From Acanthopleura granulata (taxonomy: Eukaryota; Mollusca; Polyplacophora; Chitonida; Chitonidae): a DNA stretch of 64,000 nt. A program made the position numbers and the translations under genes. The stretch spans positions 13,210,370 to 13,274,369 of the forward strand of contig JABBOT010000009.1 of the NCBI GenBank assembly GCA_016165875.1, given 5' to 3'. Of the stretch, positions 1 through 10,277 are shown one piece after another. Numbering within the stretch: position 1 is the first letter of the stretch; every line of letters starts with the position of its first letter. The notes beneath the pieces were generated by a model that was not told where the DNA came from, did not search any database, and worked only from the letters and a program-made list of their open reading frames with translations.

Positions 1-124
1 CATTAAGACAACTCAGGCAGGGCAGACATAACACAACACTGGCTCTTATGCCAGGAGAGATGACCTCCATGCTACAACCGATTGATGTTTCACCATGTGT
101 CCACGGATTACCTAGAAATTTTAT
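1..124 (+). pseudogene. Fossil fragment of a pogo/Tigger-type (DDE_1) transposase
   Basis: Read from base 3 on the + strand, the frame gives NTTLALMPGEMTSMLQPIDV. This closely follows the family pattern NTxLAxIPGGxTSxLQPLDV seen in pogo, Tigger and jerky-type transposases just before the third catalytic acidic region. Only about 40 codons are recognisable; the frame then drifts and the piece is cut by the window edge. It lies upstream of the first recognised TBCCD1 exon, presumably in an intron. It is a decayed insertion and not a functional gene. The family call is from motif memory and is moderately sure. Confidence 0.55.
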
Positions 125-513
125 CTCAACATTTTGTTAGCAGCTGTACTCTGCACCCATTGCAAACAGGTCAATTTTGAGGAGAAAATATGCAGCTTGT
201 ATACGTGTATTTATGGTATTAAGCGCTAAGTATTCTTCATGAAGCTGAGCCCTTGTGAGTGTTAGGTTTAGGAAATGACCAAGAAGACCAGGATTTGTGC
301 AGCTATGTCTCACTGACACAGTCTGATTGGTCCCTTGATTGTGGTCCAGTCATATTGTAGGAGCTAAAATCTACTTGTCCACTATTACCACATCGTAAAT
401 GACAGAAAAAATCATCCTGGCAGAAGCATGTTGTGGCTCTGTCATGAATGACATTCTTAACTGAACATTCACTTTTGTTTACTTTGTTGGTTTACTCTTT
501 GTTCAACTTGCAG

Positions 514-593
514 AGTTCCCGGACTCTAGAAAACAGCAGTATTAAGATCCATCGCTGCCATTACTCCTACCTGTATTTGTTATCTCCCCTTAG
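514..593 (+). CDS. TBCCD1: TBCCD1 exon a
   Basis: Acceptor TTGCAG at 508-513, donor GTAAGG at 594. Encodes a stretch ending CHYSYLYLLSPL plus two bases (AG) of an Arg codon completed by the next exon. This belongs to the beta-helical TBCC region. The start is in phase 0; the preceding exon is not in the window. Confidence 0.85.
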
Positions 594-3500
594 GTAAGGT
601 TGCATAGCAATGAACCTGAATGTAGTTCATTCAGTTAAACCAGTTACCATATGGAATCCCCATTACTGCCATTACTGCTCAAGATGTTTTCTAATTCATT
701 GTTAGCAAATCTTATCTTTCACAAAGATGTCAGGTATATATAAGTGTAGACCATAACCGTTAGTCACAACAGCTTGAAATGACCTTTGAAATGAAATGGG
801 AAAGTAATGGCAATGAAGCAAGGAACGTGGAGTTTCTTAGCAGGAAGGAGGGGTTCCCCTCCCTGTGAAAGTTAATTGCACTCTCCCAGCACAGGTATTT
901 TAGTATTGTAATATTTTTGATGGGAGAATTCTCTCTCTCTAGCAGTTTTTGTGCTTGGTAATTTGGTACCCTCAAAATTGCAAAGTGCTTGTTAGTGCAG
1001 TCTCTGATATGTACTTAATTATTACATTATTTCATGTTTTTTATTTGGGCCTCCAAAGTACAGAATGTAGTCGCAGACAGTATTAATTATGTGATGTATA
1101 AAGGTGGAGATGATTAAGTTTTTGTTATTCTGTTCAGGTCTGTGACGATTGAGAAGTGTCGACATTCTGTAATAGTTCTTGGTCCAGTGGAGACAACTAT
1201 TCACATCAGTCACTGTGAGCAGGTCACAGTTATCTCCCCTTGTCGTAAGGTCATGATTAGGTGTGTTGTGTGAGCTGTACTGTGTTTCTAGAGAGTGCCA
1301 AGCCTCTTCCTCTTCGTGAAATGATAACGTCATGTTATGTAAATTTTCTTCTAACTTTTGTGAAGTGTGTTGTTCACAGAACATAACTTAATAATTATAA
1401 GGCAAATACTCAAGTTGCTTTTGTTAAAAGTTAAAGAAAAGAAAATTCAAACACACTGTATATCTCTGTTTTAATATGTTGGTTTTAAAAAAATCATGTT
1501 GTTTTCTTCAGTTATCATGGAGCTTCCCTTCAAATTTGTATGTTTGTGAACAAAAGTTGTGATGGAAACTTGTGAATTTTTTTTAGTCAACATACCTAGG
1601 TTTGTAACAGGTTAATTATCTCTTGCATTGTCATTGCAGTGGTTCCACACTGTGTGTGTTGTACCTTCTCACTCCACACCGGCCGCTGATTCTGGGAGGA
1701 AATGACACGATATTGCTGGCTCCATACCACACCTTCTACCCCCAGCTGGAAAGTCACATGGCCCAGGCTGGCCTGGGGGAAGCCCGCAACCTCTGGGACC
1801 AGCCACTCTGTATAGGTATGTACAGGCATTCTGTACTTGTAAGGACATCCAGTATACTGGTATATTGAACCAGCATTGTGTCTAATACTTTCTGGGTAAA
1901 TGTACGAGGAATGACCTGAAATTCTGTGCCATAAATTCCTCTCAAAACACATACAGTCAAACCTGTACTGATGACTACCTGTAAGTAGCGTCCATCTGCT
2001 CTAAACGGCCACTCTTTGCCTTGACCGAGCGACTTTCCATGTTAGACGACCTCTTATATAAGGGCACCTGTCCAACGCATCTAACGGCCACTATATTTCA
2101 TAACAAAAGTCCAATGTGAACCTCTTTCATGTGTCCAGAAAACTTGATCTATCGTCAGTTAGCTGACAATCGGGCGCTTCGAAAAATTCAAACATCACCA
2201 GCTTTTACAGCAATTGAAAATTTGCAGTCTTGTAAACTTATACTTTTCATTGACCAATCAATTGGCTTCTTTACTAACCAATATCTGCAAGGGTTATTGT
2301 TTTATTAACCAATCACATAGTCATAATCACTGAGGGGGTATTCTTTTCACGGAATAAATATGGCAGATAAACTGTGTTTATGTCAAAACCAACTCCTGCC
2401 ATGTCATTGTTGTGCTGCCGCAAAGTTCTAACATGAAAACAACGCATGCAAGTGATTGAATTGCTGAGAAACAGAAGAAAAGCACAAGGAAAATCGAATG
2501 GATGGCTACAGAATTTTCTGCGCAGACACAACATAGTGTTCTGTAAGATGAGTGGAGAGAAGGGGATGTGAACAAAGCCACAGTGGAAGACTGGAAAGCC
2601 AACTTCCCAGAGCTCTGCAAGGACTACAAGCCTGAGGACATTTTCAATATGGATGGGACGGGCTTGTTTTTTCAAGACACCACAAGGAATACCTTTTATG
2701 TGAAAGGGGATGACTGCTCTGGTGGAAAATGCTCTAAACAGTGTGTTCCCATGGCCTTGTGTGCTAGCATGGTGGAGGAGAAGTTGAAGCCCCGTGTGGT
2801 CGGCAGGTCAAAGCGCCCCTGCTGTTTGGGCCGGTTGGATATCAACATGCTCTCAGTGACTTACCGGTACAACAAAAAAACCTGGATGACCTCAGCGTTT
2901 TTTGAGAATTGGCTTTTGGACTTTGATCAGCAGATGAAAAAGGAAGGTAGACATGTGGTGATGTTTCTTGCCAATGCCCCATCTCATCCACAGCTGAATT
3001 TGTAGAACGTCAAGCTGATGTTTTTGCCAGCAAACATGACCAGCAAGCTTCTCCCAGTGGACCAGGGAATTATCCAAGCCACTAAACTAAGTTCCCTCGC
3101 TGAGAACTCCAGTACATGCTGAATGCTATGGACAAAGATGAGCTTTCAACAGGTACGGACTTATTGAATTCACTTTATATTCTTGATGTTATATACTGGA
3201 TAGCAAGTGCCTGGAAGGAAGTGGAGAAGTCCACAATTCAGAAGTGTCCTAGTAAATGTGAGTTTCGCCATGCCGAAAATGCATCAATGTCAGAGGATGA
3301 CAACAACAACGACGTTCCCCTGGCTCTCGTGAAGGTCGCCCATGATCTCTTCGGCTGCACCTTTAGAGAACTACCCGATATAGACATTCATGTGCACACT
3401 CATTACACTGACATTCATGATTGGAACAGTCCTGCCACAGAACTTCTCAGCAATAACACAGCTAGTGTGTACAATGAAGATGATGATGTAGAGGATGACG

Positions 3501-6500
3501 AAACCACACCTACAGCAGAGACTTGTTCCATTGTAGATGCTCAAGTGTACATCATGAAGTTAAAGATGTTCCCTGTACAGCAAAGACAAATGGATATGCT
3601 GAGCCTCGTAATGGGATTAGAGGATAAAGTAAATTCCATGGCTCTGGTGTCAAGACCAACACAGACCAAAATAAGTGACTTTTTTCATTGATTTAATTCA
3701 TCCTGTGCATATACACACCTGTTTATGATTGCTTCAGTCATCTACACAGTGTGCTGTTTATATTTATTCATGCGTCGGCCTTAGTGCTTTAAGACTTTTA
3801 TGTATGAAATAAATTCATAAACGTGTATGTTAATTGGAACTCATTCAGTTATGTGTTGACTTAGTCTTTTACTCAACCTGTCGTATGTGTCCACCTGTCT
3901 AATAATACTTTTTGTCATGAAACATTTTACCAGCAATATTTCATCCTGTCTTCCAATCAAACCCCAAAACACCTTTTTTAAAACAGAACAGAAAACAGAA
4001 TGAAGAAATATTTGCAACTTAGTTATTGACAAAGTTTTAGTTTGTTTACCCTACGCAGGCAGTATACATGTATAATGAGCTCACACTGTATCTAATGTGT
4101 TCGGATTAAGGGTAGTAATTGTCTTTGTTTGTGTTTGTTTGCTGATGGCAGGTCCTGATCACAAGGATGATGTACCAGTCTGGGAACTTCTACCTGTGGC
4201 AGAGTTCTTTACTTTCACCATTCCCTTTGAAATGGAGGGCACGACCCAGGTATGACAACTGAGGGATACTGTAAATTTGGTCTGTTTCAGGTACACTTAT
4301 TCCTCAGTCTTTTTGTATATGAAGGAGCAGGTTTTAGTGCAATTTATGTGCCTTTTTCTGATTTATCTTTTATCTGTTTATCTGATTTTGGGTACAAGGC
4401 TACATTAATTGCGATGCCCATTTTCAGGCTTTCACAAAAAGTATTTAATCTACATGGAATAGTGCCGTAGAGCACAGAACCCATGCTTCAAACAAAAAGG
4501 GACAGGATGCTACTTGTTCGAAAGGGGCACTTTTATTGCAAATAATAGCTTTGAGGGGTACTACTTTCTGTTTGCGTCTCTAATGTGATAATGAATGTAA
4601 TTAATATATGAGACATTTAGCAGTAAACAGTCTTAGGTACTAGAAATAACCAATTCTGAAAATGTTTATAAGTGGCTGTATTATTATTGATGTTTTATGA
4701 AATCAATAGATGTACAAGTCACAAACACAATCACAATTTAAGTCAAAATCTGGAAGATTTATGGTTTGATCCATTTAGAAATTTGTTTAAAATTTCAAAA
4801 TTTCAAGACAACTGCACATGAGAACATCTTCACCAAAATGTTCACGTGAAAATGCCTACTTAACCCTATATGTGTATATAGCAAAATGTGTCAGCTGCAG
4901 CAAGTGAACATCCCAATTTAGGTGGAATGGCCAACGAATGAATCTGTAAAATAAGTGATCATAATGTCTCTCCTTATTTACTGTCTTGGAAAAATAACTA
5001 TTAAATATAGTTTTACTTCTGATTACAACTTCAGAAGTATAATTCCAAATGCCAGTTGTGGTGTGTACCAATTAACCTGTGGCTTGAAATTGTCAATAAA
5101 TACTCCACATGAACTGGTGCATTTGTTACAAAAATAGAATTAAATATTCACTTTGAACCATAACGTTTTAGATGGGCCTGTGCACACACTGAAAGAAAAA
5201 AAAATTCCTGAAATATGAGCATAAAAACTCATATTACTGTAGCTGTTACTTTATTCAACAAGTTAACAGAGGTTAAAAGGGTCATAGAAGTTAATAAAAA
5301 TAATGAAAATCTGTCCAGTAGGCCTCCTGTTTACTTTAGGATTGATCACAACCAGGAAAGAAGTCCAGAAATCAAGTGGAATAACTGTTTCATATGATTG
5401 TGAATTCCAGTATTCCAGTTTTATGTTTAAATCAGGGCTCTTATTAAACATGTATTATTAAAAAAAAGAATGCATTGAGAGTTTTTGAGGACATATATGA
5501 ACGATATCAAGAAAACCGACAAAGCATTGGGAGCGGTTCTTCAGTAAGAAAACCTAAATTGCAAAACACTGTGGCTTGCATATAGTCTTTTACCTCTTGT
5601 GGTAATGCACAGTCTATTATAGTTTTAATTTTAAACAAACAATGAGTACCCTAGCTCAACTTAAATATCTGACTTGGGGCCCTTTTGATGTGGCATAGGC
5701 CTTGGCAAAATGAAAGTAATGAAAATGAGACTTTGATGTACATTTTTTCACGAGTGTCCCCGTTTGGTAGATTTGAGCAGTTGTCCAGTGAACGTCGCCA
5801 TACAATTACAGTGTAGACCTATATCTGTAAAACAAATATGGCGGATACGTTTTACGACTGATTTAACCCAAGGGTAAAGAGATGGGCAATAAATTTTTGG
5901 CAGGCAGAAATTAGCTGAGACAAAGTAAAGTAGGTGTCAAAGAACTACATACCTCGAGACCTCCAGAAGCGTGTTTTATTGTTTCTTTCCCCAACTTAAA
6001 GCATGCTTGCCCGCAATAAAATGAGCCTTTGCTGAATTACAAACAGATGTTATGACATTGGATTTTCGGTACTGCTGTCAGTTGAGAACATGAAGATAAG
6101 ATTACTGGAGTTGGATAGGGGTAGCCAGTTAATGGGGCACATGAGCCCTTTCCCGAGGGGCATATCCATGTAGGGGTGCAGGGCTTATTTTGAGAGGGAG
6201 GAGAGGGGCGCAAGCGAGGGGCCTGGAGAATGTTAAAATACACACTTTGCAAACATTACGGTATTATTTGATCAATTTGGTATATGACTTACATGCCTAA
6301 CATGGCTCATAGTATGATGAAGGTATTCTTAGGAATTTAGGAGGCTATTCTCAGCAGTGGCTCCAAAGTAACCTCGGGTAAAGTTTATTTTAACCTAAAA
6401 TTCAGATTAGAAAACTGTCATATGTTGTTGTATTTGTAAACGCAGTTGACTGGGTACATTTCCATTGCCTATAAATGCTCTAATAATTTTCTGATGACTA

Positions 6501-8194
6501 TCCAGCACCGATGGCTTCCCTCATAAGCTCCATGGCAAAGCTGGACGTTTTCTGTTCTGATTGGAACCCTATGGTGGCATGTTGAATGAAGATAGTTACA
6601 TTTACAAAAGTAGTTACATTTGAAATTAGACATCTCTAAAGAAGATCTACATAATGGTTACATCAGTGGGGGGGCTTCTGTGGATGTGTGGTTTATATTA
6701 CCATGCTATGACTCAGGAGCCTCTCTCCAATGTTATGTTAGTTAAAGTCTTGCTCATGGCGGCTTCTTTTCCAAGCGTACGTGGGAAGGTCTGCCAGCAA
6801 CCTGCGGGTGGTCATGGGTTTCCCCCAGACGCTGCCCGGTTTCCTTCCACCATAATGCGAGCCACTGTTGAACATAAAAGTGTTACGTCAATCAAATAAA
6901 TAAACACATAAAACATTGTTATAGGCAATCCCAGGAGGACTGCCAAGTAAATACCAGCGGAGCCTCAGTCAGCGGCAAAAACAGATTGACAACTGGCAAA
7001 AACTGGTGAAGGAGTCCGGTCTGAGCAGGAAACAGAGAAAGGACTTTCAGAGACTTGTGGAAACCAGGTTTCATGTTAGTGGCTGTTTCTTCGCTGTTTT
7101 CTTTCTTTCTATTTTTCTTCCTTTCTATATTCTTTCTTCATCTCTTTATTTCTGCCCTTCTTTTGTTGTTTCTTTCTGCCTTCCTTTTTCATTCCTCTTT
7201 TTCTTTTCTTTCTTCTTCATCGTTATTTCCAACCAAGAATGTGTTTCCTGTCATACGGCTACTTTGACAACATGGTTAAAACTTTCACCTTTATGAAGTT
7301 CATTTACGTTGTGGATCACTCTTTGGCTGGAACTTTCCTAGATGTGTTAAGTAGTAATATAAGGACAATATTTGTCGAAGATAACAAAACCCATTTACTA
7401 AACAGCTGTTCTTCCACAAAGCCTTTGCAAACATGCATGCACAGCACAACATGAAAACCACAACATGCGTCAAAAACAAAGCGTTGTTCAAATCAGACTT
7501 GCGTCATACTGATGTCGTTGATCACTAAATATTAGAGTTCTGCCACTCGTTCGGGGGTAGTAAAATTGATAAGACACTACTCATATAATGAAGGGTTCGC
7601 TGAAAAAATAGTTTCATCTCATAAATGTTATAAAGTAAGTGTTGATTGGTTAAATGTTAAGATGCAGCTTATGTCAGATATGTTTATAACTTGATTATGT
7701 AAATGAGGTGACGGGGATGAATATTCATACATGTAAGCACATTTATGTTCAGCTCTCTGTTTTAGTAGTATATTCTAACAATATACGTGAGCGGATTTGT
7801 ACTTCCCTCATTCTCACTGTTCATGGCGCCTCTGTAACAAGAAGTCAAAGTGGTCGATGACACTCATATGACCATTTTCACAGCCTAACATTTGTTGAAG
7901 ACCACTTGTCTTCCACCATATGTGTACATATGTTGGAAAGTTCATTATTATCTTGACAAAGGTCAGTGGTTTACCCTGGGCACTCTGGTTTCTTCCATTC
8001 ATTAAAGTGAGTGAGTGAGAGAAAAAATTTGAATGTTCTATTAAACAACAATCAAGTCACATAAATAAATTAATAACAGTACATGTATTTCTACTGTGAA
8101 TGTTGTATTTCAGGCATGGCTTGAAGAAACTGGTCATAAGAGGGAGTTGGATAGTTTGGTGGTACCACTACAGGCACAGTCAAAGAAATCCTAA
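514..8194 (+). CDS. TBCCD1: TBCC domain-containing protein 1, C-terminal 235 codons (six exons; 5' part outside window)
   Basis: Spliced CDS join(514-593,1138-1260,1640-1815,4152-4249,6925-7074,8114-8194) totals 708 nt, 235 codons plus TAA, and every exon junction keeps phase with GT/AG sites. The product matches the C-terminal part of animal TBCCD1 (about 550 residues in vertebrates): YLLSPLR-SVTIEKCR, VLGPVETTIHI, LYLLTPHRPLILGGN, APYHTFYPQLESHMA, FTIPFEMEGTTQAIPGGLPS and WLEETGHKRELDSLV. The first three exons cover part of the cofactor-C/CAP-like beta-helix (TBCC domain); the rest is the family-specific C-terminus. TBCCD1 is known as a centrosomal protein needed for centrosome and Golgi positioning. 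Unlike cofactor C it is not an established tubulin-folding GAP. The first exon begins in phase 0 after a CAG acceptor, so upstream exons lie beyond base 1. A DNA transposon relic sits in the intron at 1816-4151. The family call is by recognition, without a search. Confidence 0.92.
1138..1260 (+). CDS. TBCCD1: TBCCD1 exon b
   Basis: Acceptor GTTCAG at 1132-1137, donor GTGTGT at 1261. The first base G completes the Arg codon, then SVTIEKCRHSVIVLGPVETT follows, the most conserved TBCCD1 block. Ends on AG, which with T of the next exon makes Ser. On the opposite strand a 120-codon open frame overlaps this exon; it is a shadow. Confidence 0.92.
1640..1815 (+). CDS. TBCCD1: TBCCD1 exon c
   Basis: Acceptor CATTGCAG ends at 1639, donor GTATGT at 1816. 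Encodes LYLLTPHRPLILGGN and APYHTFYPQLESHMA, both diagnostic of TBCCD1, then NLWDQPLCI. Ends with one base of a Gly codon. Confidence 0.95.
2568..3005 (+). pseudogene. Tigger-like transposase, catalytic core remnant
   Basis: A 145-codon frame holds the DDE_1 core of a pogo/Tigger-type transposase. The first catalytic Asp region appears as FNMDGTGLFF. The second, normally LDN followed by PxH in this family, reads FLANAPSHP, so the catalytic Asp is replaced by Ala. The frame stops at TAG (3003-3005) and continues in the same frame through the conserved NVKLMFLPANMTSKLLPVDQ block before breaking. Loss of a catalytic residue plus stop and frameshifts shows this copy is dead. Confidence 0.82.
3116..3691 (+). 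pseudogene. Tigger-like transposase, C-terminal remnant
   Basis: A 191-codon frame begins after a frameshift near 3110 and reads like the variable acidic C-terminal part of Tigger transposases: a helical start (MLNAMDKDELS, VIYWIASAWKEV), an acidic stretch (EDDDVEDDETT) and a final QTKISDFF motif typical of transposase ends. Taken with the preceding core it belongs to one element copy. No independent host gene is supported. Confidence 0.7.
4152..4249 (+). CDS. TBCCD1: TBCCD1 exon d
   Basis: Acceptor TGGCAG ends at 4151, donor GTATGA at 4250. Two bases complete Gly, then PDHKDDVPVWELLPVAEFF and FTIPFEMEGTTQ. FxxxIPFEMEG is a TBCCD1 signature. Ends in phase 0. Confidence 0.94.
4250..6924. other. 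TBCCD1 intron, mostly unique AT-rich sequence
   Basis: No coding exon or strong repeat is evident from 4250 to about 6740 apart from a short stretch at 4418-4450 resembling repeat B of 43424 and 55969. The 3' part carries a SINE tail (6748-6907) that ends about 17 bp before the next exon. Confidence 0.5.
6748..6907 (+). repeat. SINE (5'-truncated), 17 bp upstream of a TBCCD1 exon
   Basis: Shares the dispersed SINE body: GTACGTGGGAAGGTCTGCCA, a GGGTTTCCCCC block, GGTTTCC.TCCACCATAATGC and the A-rich tail AATCAAATAAATAAAC. The core GTGAAATATTCTTGAG is degenerate here (AACATAAAAGTGTTACG). It ends next to the acceptor of TBCCD1 exon e, so the branch-point region of that intron is probably repeat-derived. 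Confidence 0.75.
6925..7074 (+). CDS. TBCCD1: TBCCD1 exon e
   Basis: Acceptor TTATAG ends at 6924, donor GTTAGT at 7075. Encodes 50 codons starting AIPGGLPSKYQRSLSQRQKQ and containing NWQKLVKESGLSRKQRKDF and VETRFH, a basic helical segment conserved in TBCCD1. Both ends are in phase 0. Confidence 0.93.
7085..7225 (+). repeat. Polypyrimidine (C/T) tract just after a splice donor
   Basis: About 140 bases almost entirely of C and T (runs of TTTC, TTCC, TTTT) begin 10 bases after the exon e donor. Open frames crossing it encode Phe/Leu/Ser-rich text and are composition artefacts. Confidence 0.8.
7800..8075 (+). repeat. SINE, variant family (GGTCAGTGGTTTACCC type)
   Basis: Degenerate copy with ATGACCATTTTCACAG, GGTCAGTGGTTTACCCTGGG, CACTCTGG.TTC.TCCA and a tail of AACAACAATCAAGTCACATAAATAAAT. 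The same body occurs at 9735-10070, 41038-41155 and 53450-53790. It ends about 40 bp before the final TBCCD1 exon. Confidence 0.6.
8114..8194 (+). CDS. TBCCD1: TBCCD1 last coding exon
   Basis: Acceptor TATTTCAG ends at 8113. Encodes AWLEETGHKRELDSLVVPLQ, then AQSKKS and TAA at 8192-8194. The W-L-x-x-TGH-x-x-x-LDSLV ending matches the vertebrate C-terminus as I recall it. No clear poly(A) signal could be assigned close downstream. Confidence 0.92.
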   Translation, partial: AWLEETGHKRELDSLVVPLQAQSKKS

Positions 8195-8778
8195 TGCTTC
8201 TATAGTCATCAGTTTGCTCTCTACTCACTTCAGAATTACAGTCCAATTTCATACCATTTTTGCTTTTTCCGGTAGACCAAAAAATACTGTATTTCACCTT
8301 AAGTTTAGCATTTTTCATGTGGCACATTTTGCGTGATTCTAATTCATTCATTCATTCATTTTAGGGCCACTTAAGTCTTTTTGTGAAGTCAGAATTTCCG
8401 TCTCATTTTTAGGTCTTTATGTGCTTCTGAAAGTGCATTTTTACCGACCACACTTCGGATGAAATACAGTTGTTGTTGTTTCAGAAGGATTGTTGTAACA
8501 TCAAAGTACATGTAAACGAGAGTGATCTCATTTAGGATGTGATACATAAGACACATGTTTTACCGTGCCTTCATCAGACTTCCTTTTCCAATAGAGCCAC
8601 TCCTAGCTTTACCACAAGTGTTCATTTGCATCTCATGGTAATGTAAATCATGTAATTCAGTCATTGTCTCATGATCTTCAAGTACCGTCCATTTTATTAT
8701 TGTCTTAATTATTTTTAAAGCGAGTGTTGTTGGAATTGTTACATTGAACATAATGCGTGTAACGTAAATGCTTTGTTT
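8195..8778. other. TBCCD1 3' UTR/downstream with repeat C copy
   Basis: 8290-8450 resembles stretches at 44570-44650 and 54665-54800 (shared TTTAGC..TTTTCATGTG.CACATTTTGC..GATT, then AGGGCCACTT.....TTTTGTGA). Beyond that I see no gene to 8778. Confidence 0.45.
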
Positions 8779-8978
8779 GACCTAAAATGTCGCCCCAAAT
8801 AACATTTTTTTTGAGGTAAATAAATTTTGTCAAAAAGTATTTTTGGAACTGAAACTTACATTTTCCTAATAGGATATGATACTACCTTCAAGCACACCTC
8901 AAGTCAGCTTTCCAAGATCCACAAAACTTGCAGAATCACGATTAACAAGTAACAGTTCAGGGCATGATTTTAGGTGAA
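8779..8978 (+). mobile_element. MITE family A copy
   Basis: About 200 bp bounded by GACCTAAAATGTCG and ATTTTAGGTGAAA, i.e. imperfect inverted ends of the form TGACCTAAAATTTC. Internal landmarks GAAACTTACATTTTCC and TAGGATATGATACTACC recur in other copies. Confidence 0.7.
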
Positions 8979-9734
8979 ATGCAGTACGTGCTGTTTGTTT
9001 GTAAGACGTTAATGCTGCTCCTATTTATGCTCTGACCAAGAAATCTTGGTGTAGCTGTGAGGTTTTAAGTTCTCTTGTACATAATGTTTACAAAGAACAA
9101 GGTGCTCAGTACTGTTTTGTAAGAATTGTATTAAAAAAACTGTCTGAAGTGATTGCCTCACACGGTGACAGTTTAAAGAAAAAAGAGTTGTAGAGCTTAA
9201 GTACATTACTAATACTTGCATCAAGCAAACACATTATTAAAAGCTGTTGTGTTATGTATGCAGTATGTTAATGACCAAAGTCAAGATTTTCATGGTTTAT
9301 TCCATTGTTTATGGTTTTCTAAATTCAGTGTTTTGCAAGTCTTTTGGTTTGCACCTGTTTTCTAACTTTCTTCTTACTTGTGTTAAAGAGCTGCTCCATT
9401 TCGAAAATGATGGAGTTAAAAAAAATGGTCAAATGATCAAGGAAAAATTTTTTGGTGGCTTGCTTTTTTGCCTGACGATCTTCATATTTGCAATTGTTAA
9501 ACAACATATGCTTTAGTTTGTGCTTTATATTTTTTTCATATTTTGCTAGTTCATTTCTCTTTTAATTCTGTGTGATATAAACACTTACAATAGATCTGTC
9601 TCAGCTATTTATTCAAATGCCTTTTATGCTTACATATCTTATTGTTTTTATTTATGTTATGCAAGAAATTGTTGTTACTCCTAACCTTTCTTCTGGAATG
9701 TAATGATATATCTGGTATATTCATCCAGTATATG
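8979..9734. other. No feature recognised
   Basis: AT-rich unique-looking sequence. Short open frames on both strands lack family resemblance or splice context. Confidence 0.4.
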
Positions 9735-10070
9735 GGTAATGCTTGCCTTTCAATCATTAGGACATGCAAGGTGAGAGTTCAAAACCCTCCGTGGACTGGG
9801 AATTTGTAGGTTTTTTTGCTTTCACTGTTTATGGGGCCTCTGAGAAAATAAGGGGTCAACTATGCTTCTGTGACCATTTTGGTGGCATTACATGCATTGC
9901 AGATATGGTTTGCATTCAGTCATTCACATCAGTAACTTTCCAGTGGTTAGCGGCTGTGGTTTACGCCAGGCACACTGGTTACCCCCACCTATACAACTGA
10001 CCACTATTGTATGAGTGAAATATTTGTAATTATAGTGTTTAGTAACAATCAAATACTAGGAAATAAATAC
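9735..10070 (+). repeat. SINE, variant family, near full length
   Basis: tRNA-like head (AGGACATGCAAGGTGAGAGTTC, a possible Pol III B box), then GGGAATTTGTAG, CTGTGACCATTTTGGTGGCA, GGTTTACGCCAGGCACACTGG and a tail GTGAAATATT...AATCAAATACTAGGAAATAAA. It shares its body with 7800-8075. Confidence 0.6.
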
Positions 10071-10077
10071 TCTAACT

Positions 10078-10277
10078 GACCTAAAATTTCGTCCATGATT
10101 ATGTTACTCGTTTTTCCTGATTCTGAGAAATCTGCTGATTTTTAGAAGGTTTTGGGCTTTGTTTGCAAGGTGGGATGGTACCTTCCTGGAAAAATGTAAG
10201 TTTCAGGACCAAAAATGATATTTTATGACATGTTTTTGTCTCTAGAAATGTCCTTTTATGAACAAAATTTTCGGTCA
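10078..10277 (-). mobile_element. MITE family A copy, well preserved
   Basis: Ends GACCTAAAATTTCGTCCATGA and AAATTTTCGGTCAT are inverted repeats. The internal sequence (GGAAAAATGTAAGTTTC) is the reverse complement of the GAAACTTACATT landmark in the copy at 40285. Confidence 0.8.

Larger units (their letters stand above)
1954..3830 (+). mobile_element. Tigger/pogo-like DNA transposon relic in a TBCCD1 intron
   Basis: The left end reads TA then CAGTCAAACCTGTACTG at 1954, matching the CAGT... start and TA target of pogo/Tigger elements. The following 150 bp carry the GCGTCCA and ACGGCCAC boxes often seen in their ends. Transposase remains run on the + strand from about 2500 to 3691: a CENP-B-like helix-turn-helix end (WLQNFLRRHNI), then DIFNMDGTGLFF, WMTSAFFENWL and the CxGGKxSK region. 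There is a TAG at 3003-3005, frameshifts near 2560 and 3110, and a C-terminal acidic open frame 3116-3691. An AATAAA at about 3807 may be its old poly(A) signal. I found no matching right inverted terminus, so the 3' limit is approximate. Non-functional. Confidence 0.8.

Noticed and set aside
1022..2675. 120-codon - strand frames over TBCCD1 exons and the Tigger relic
   Set aside because: Shadows of the + strand exons and transposase.
7006..7296. + frame with a Phe/Leu/Ser-rich hydrophobic stretch resembling a membrane protein
   Set aside because: It is TBCCD1 exon e read past its donor into a polypyrimidine tract.
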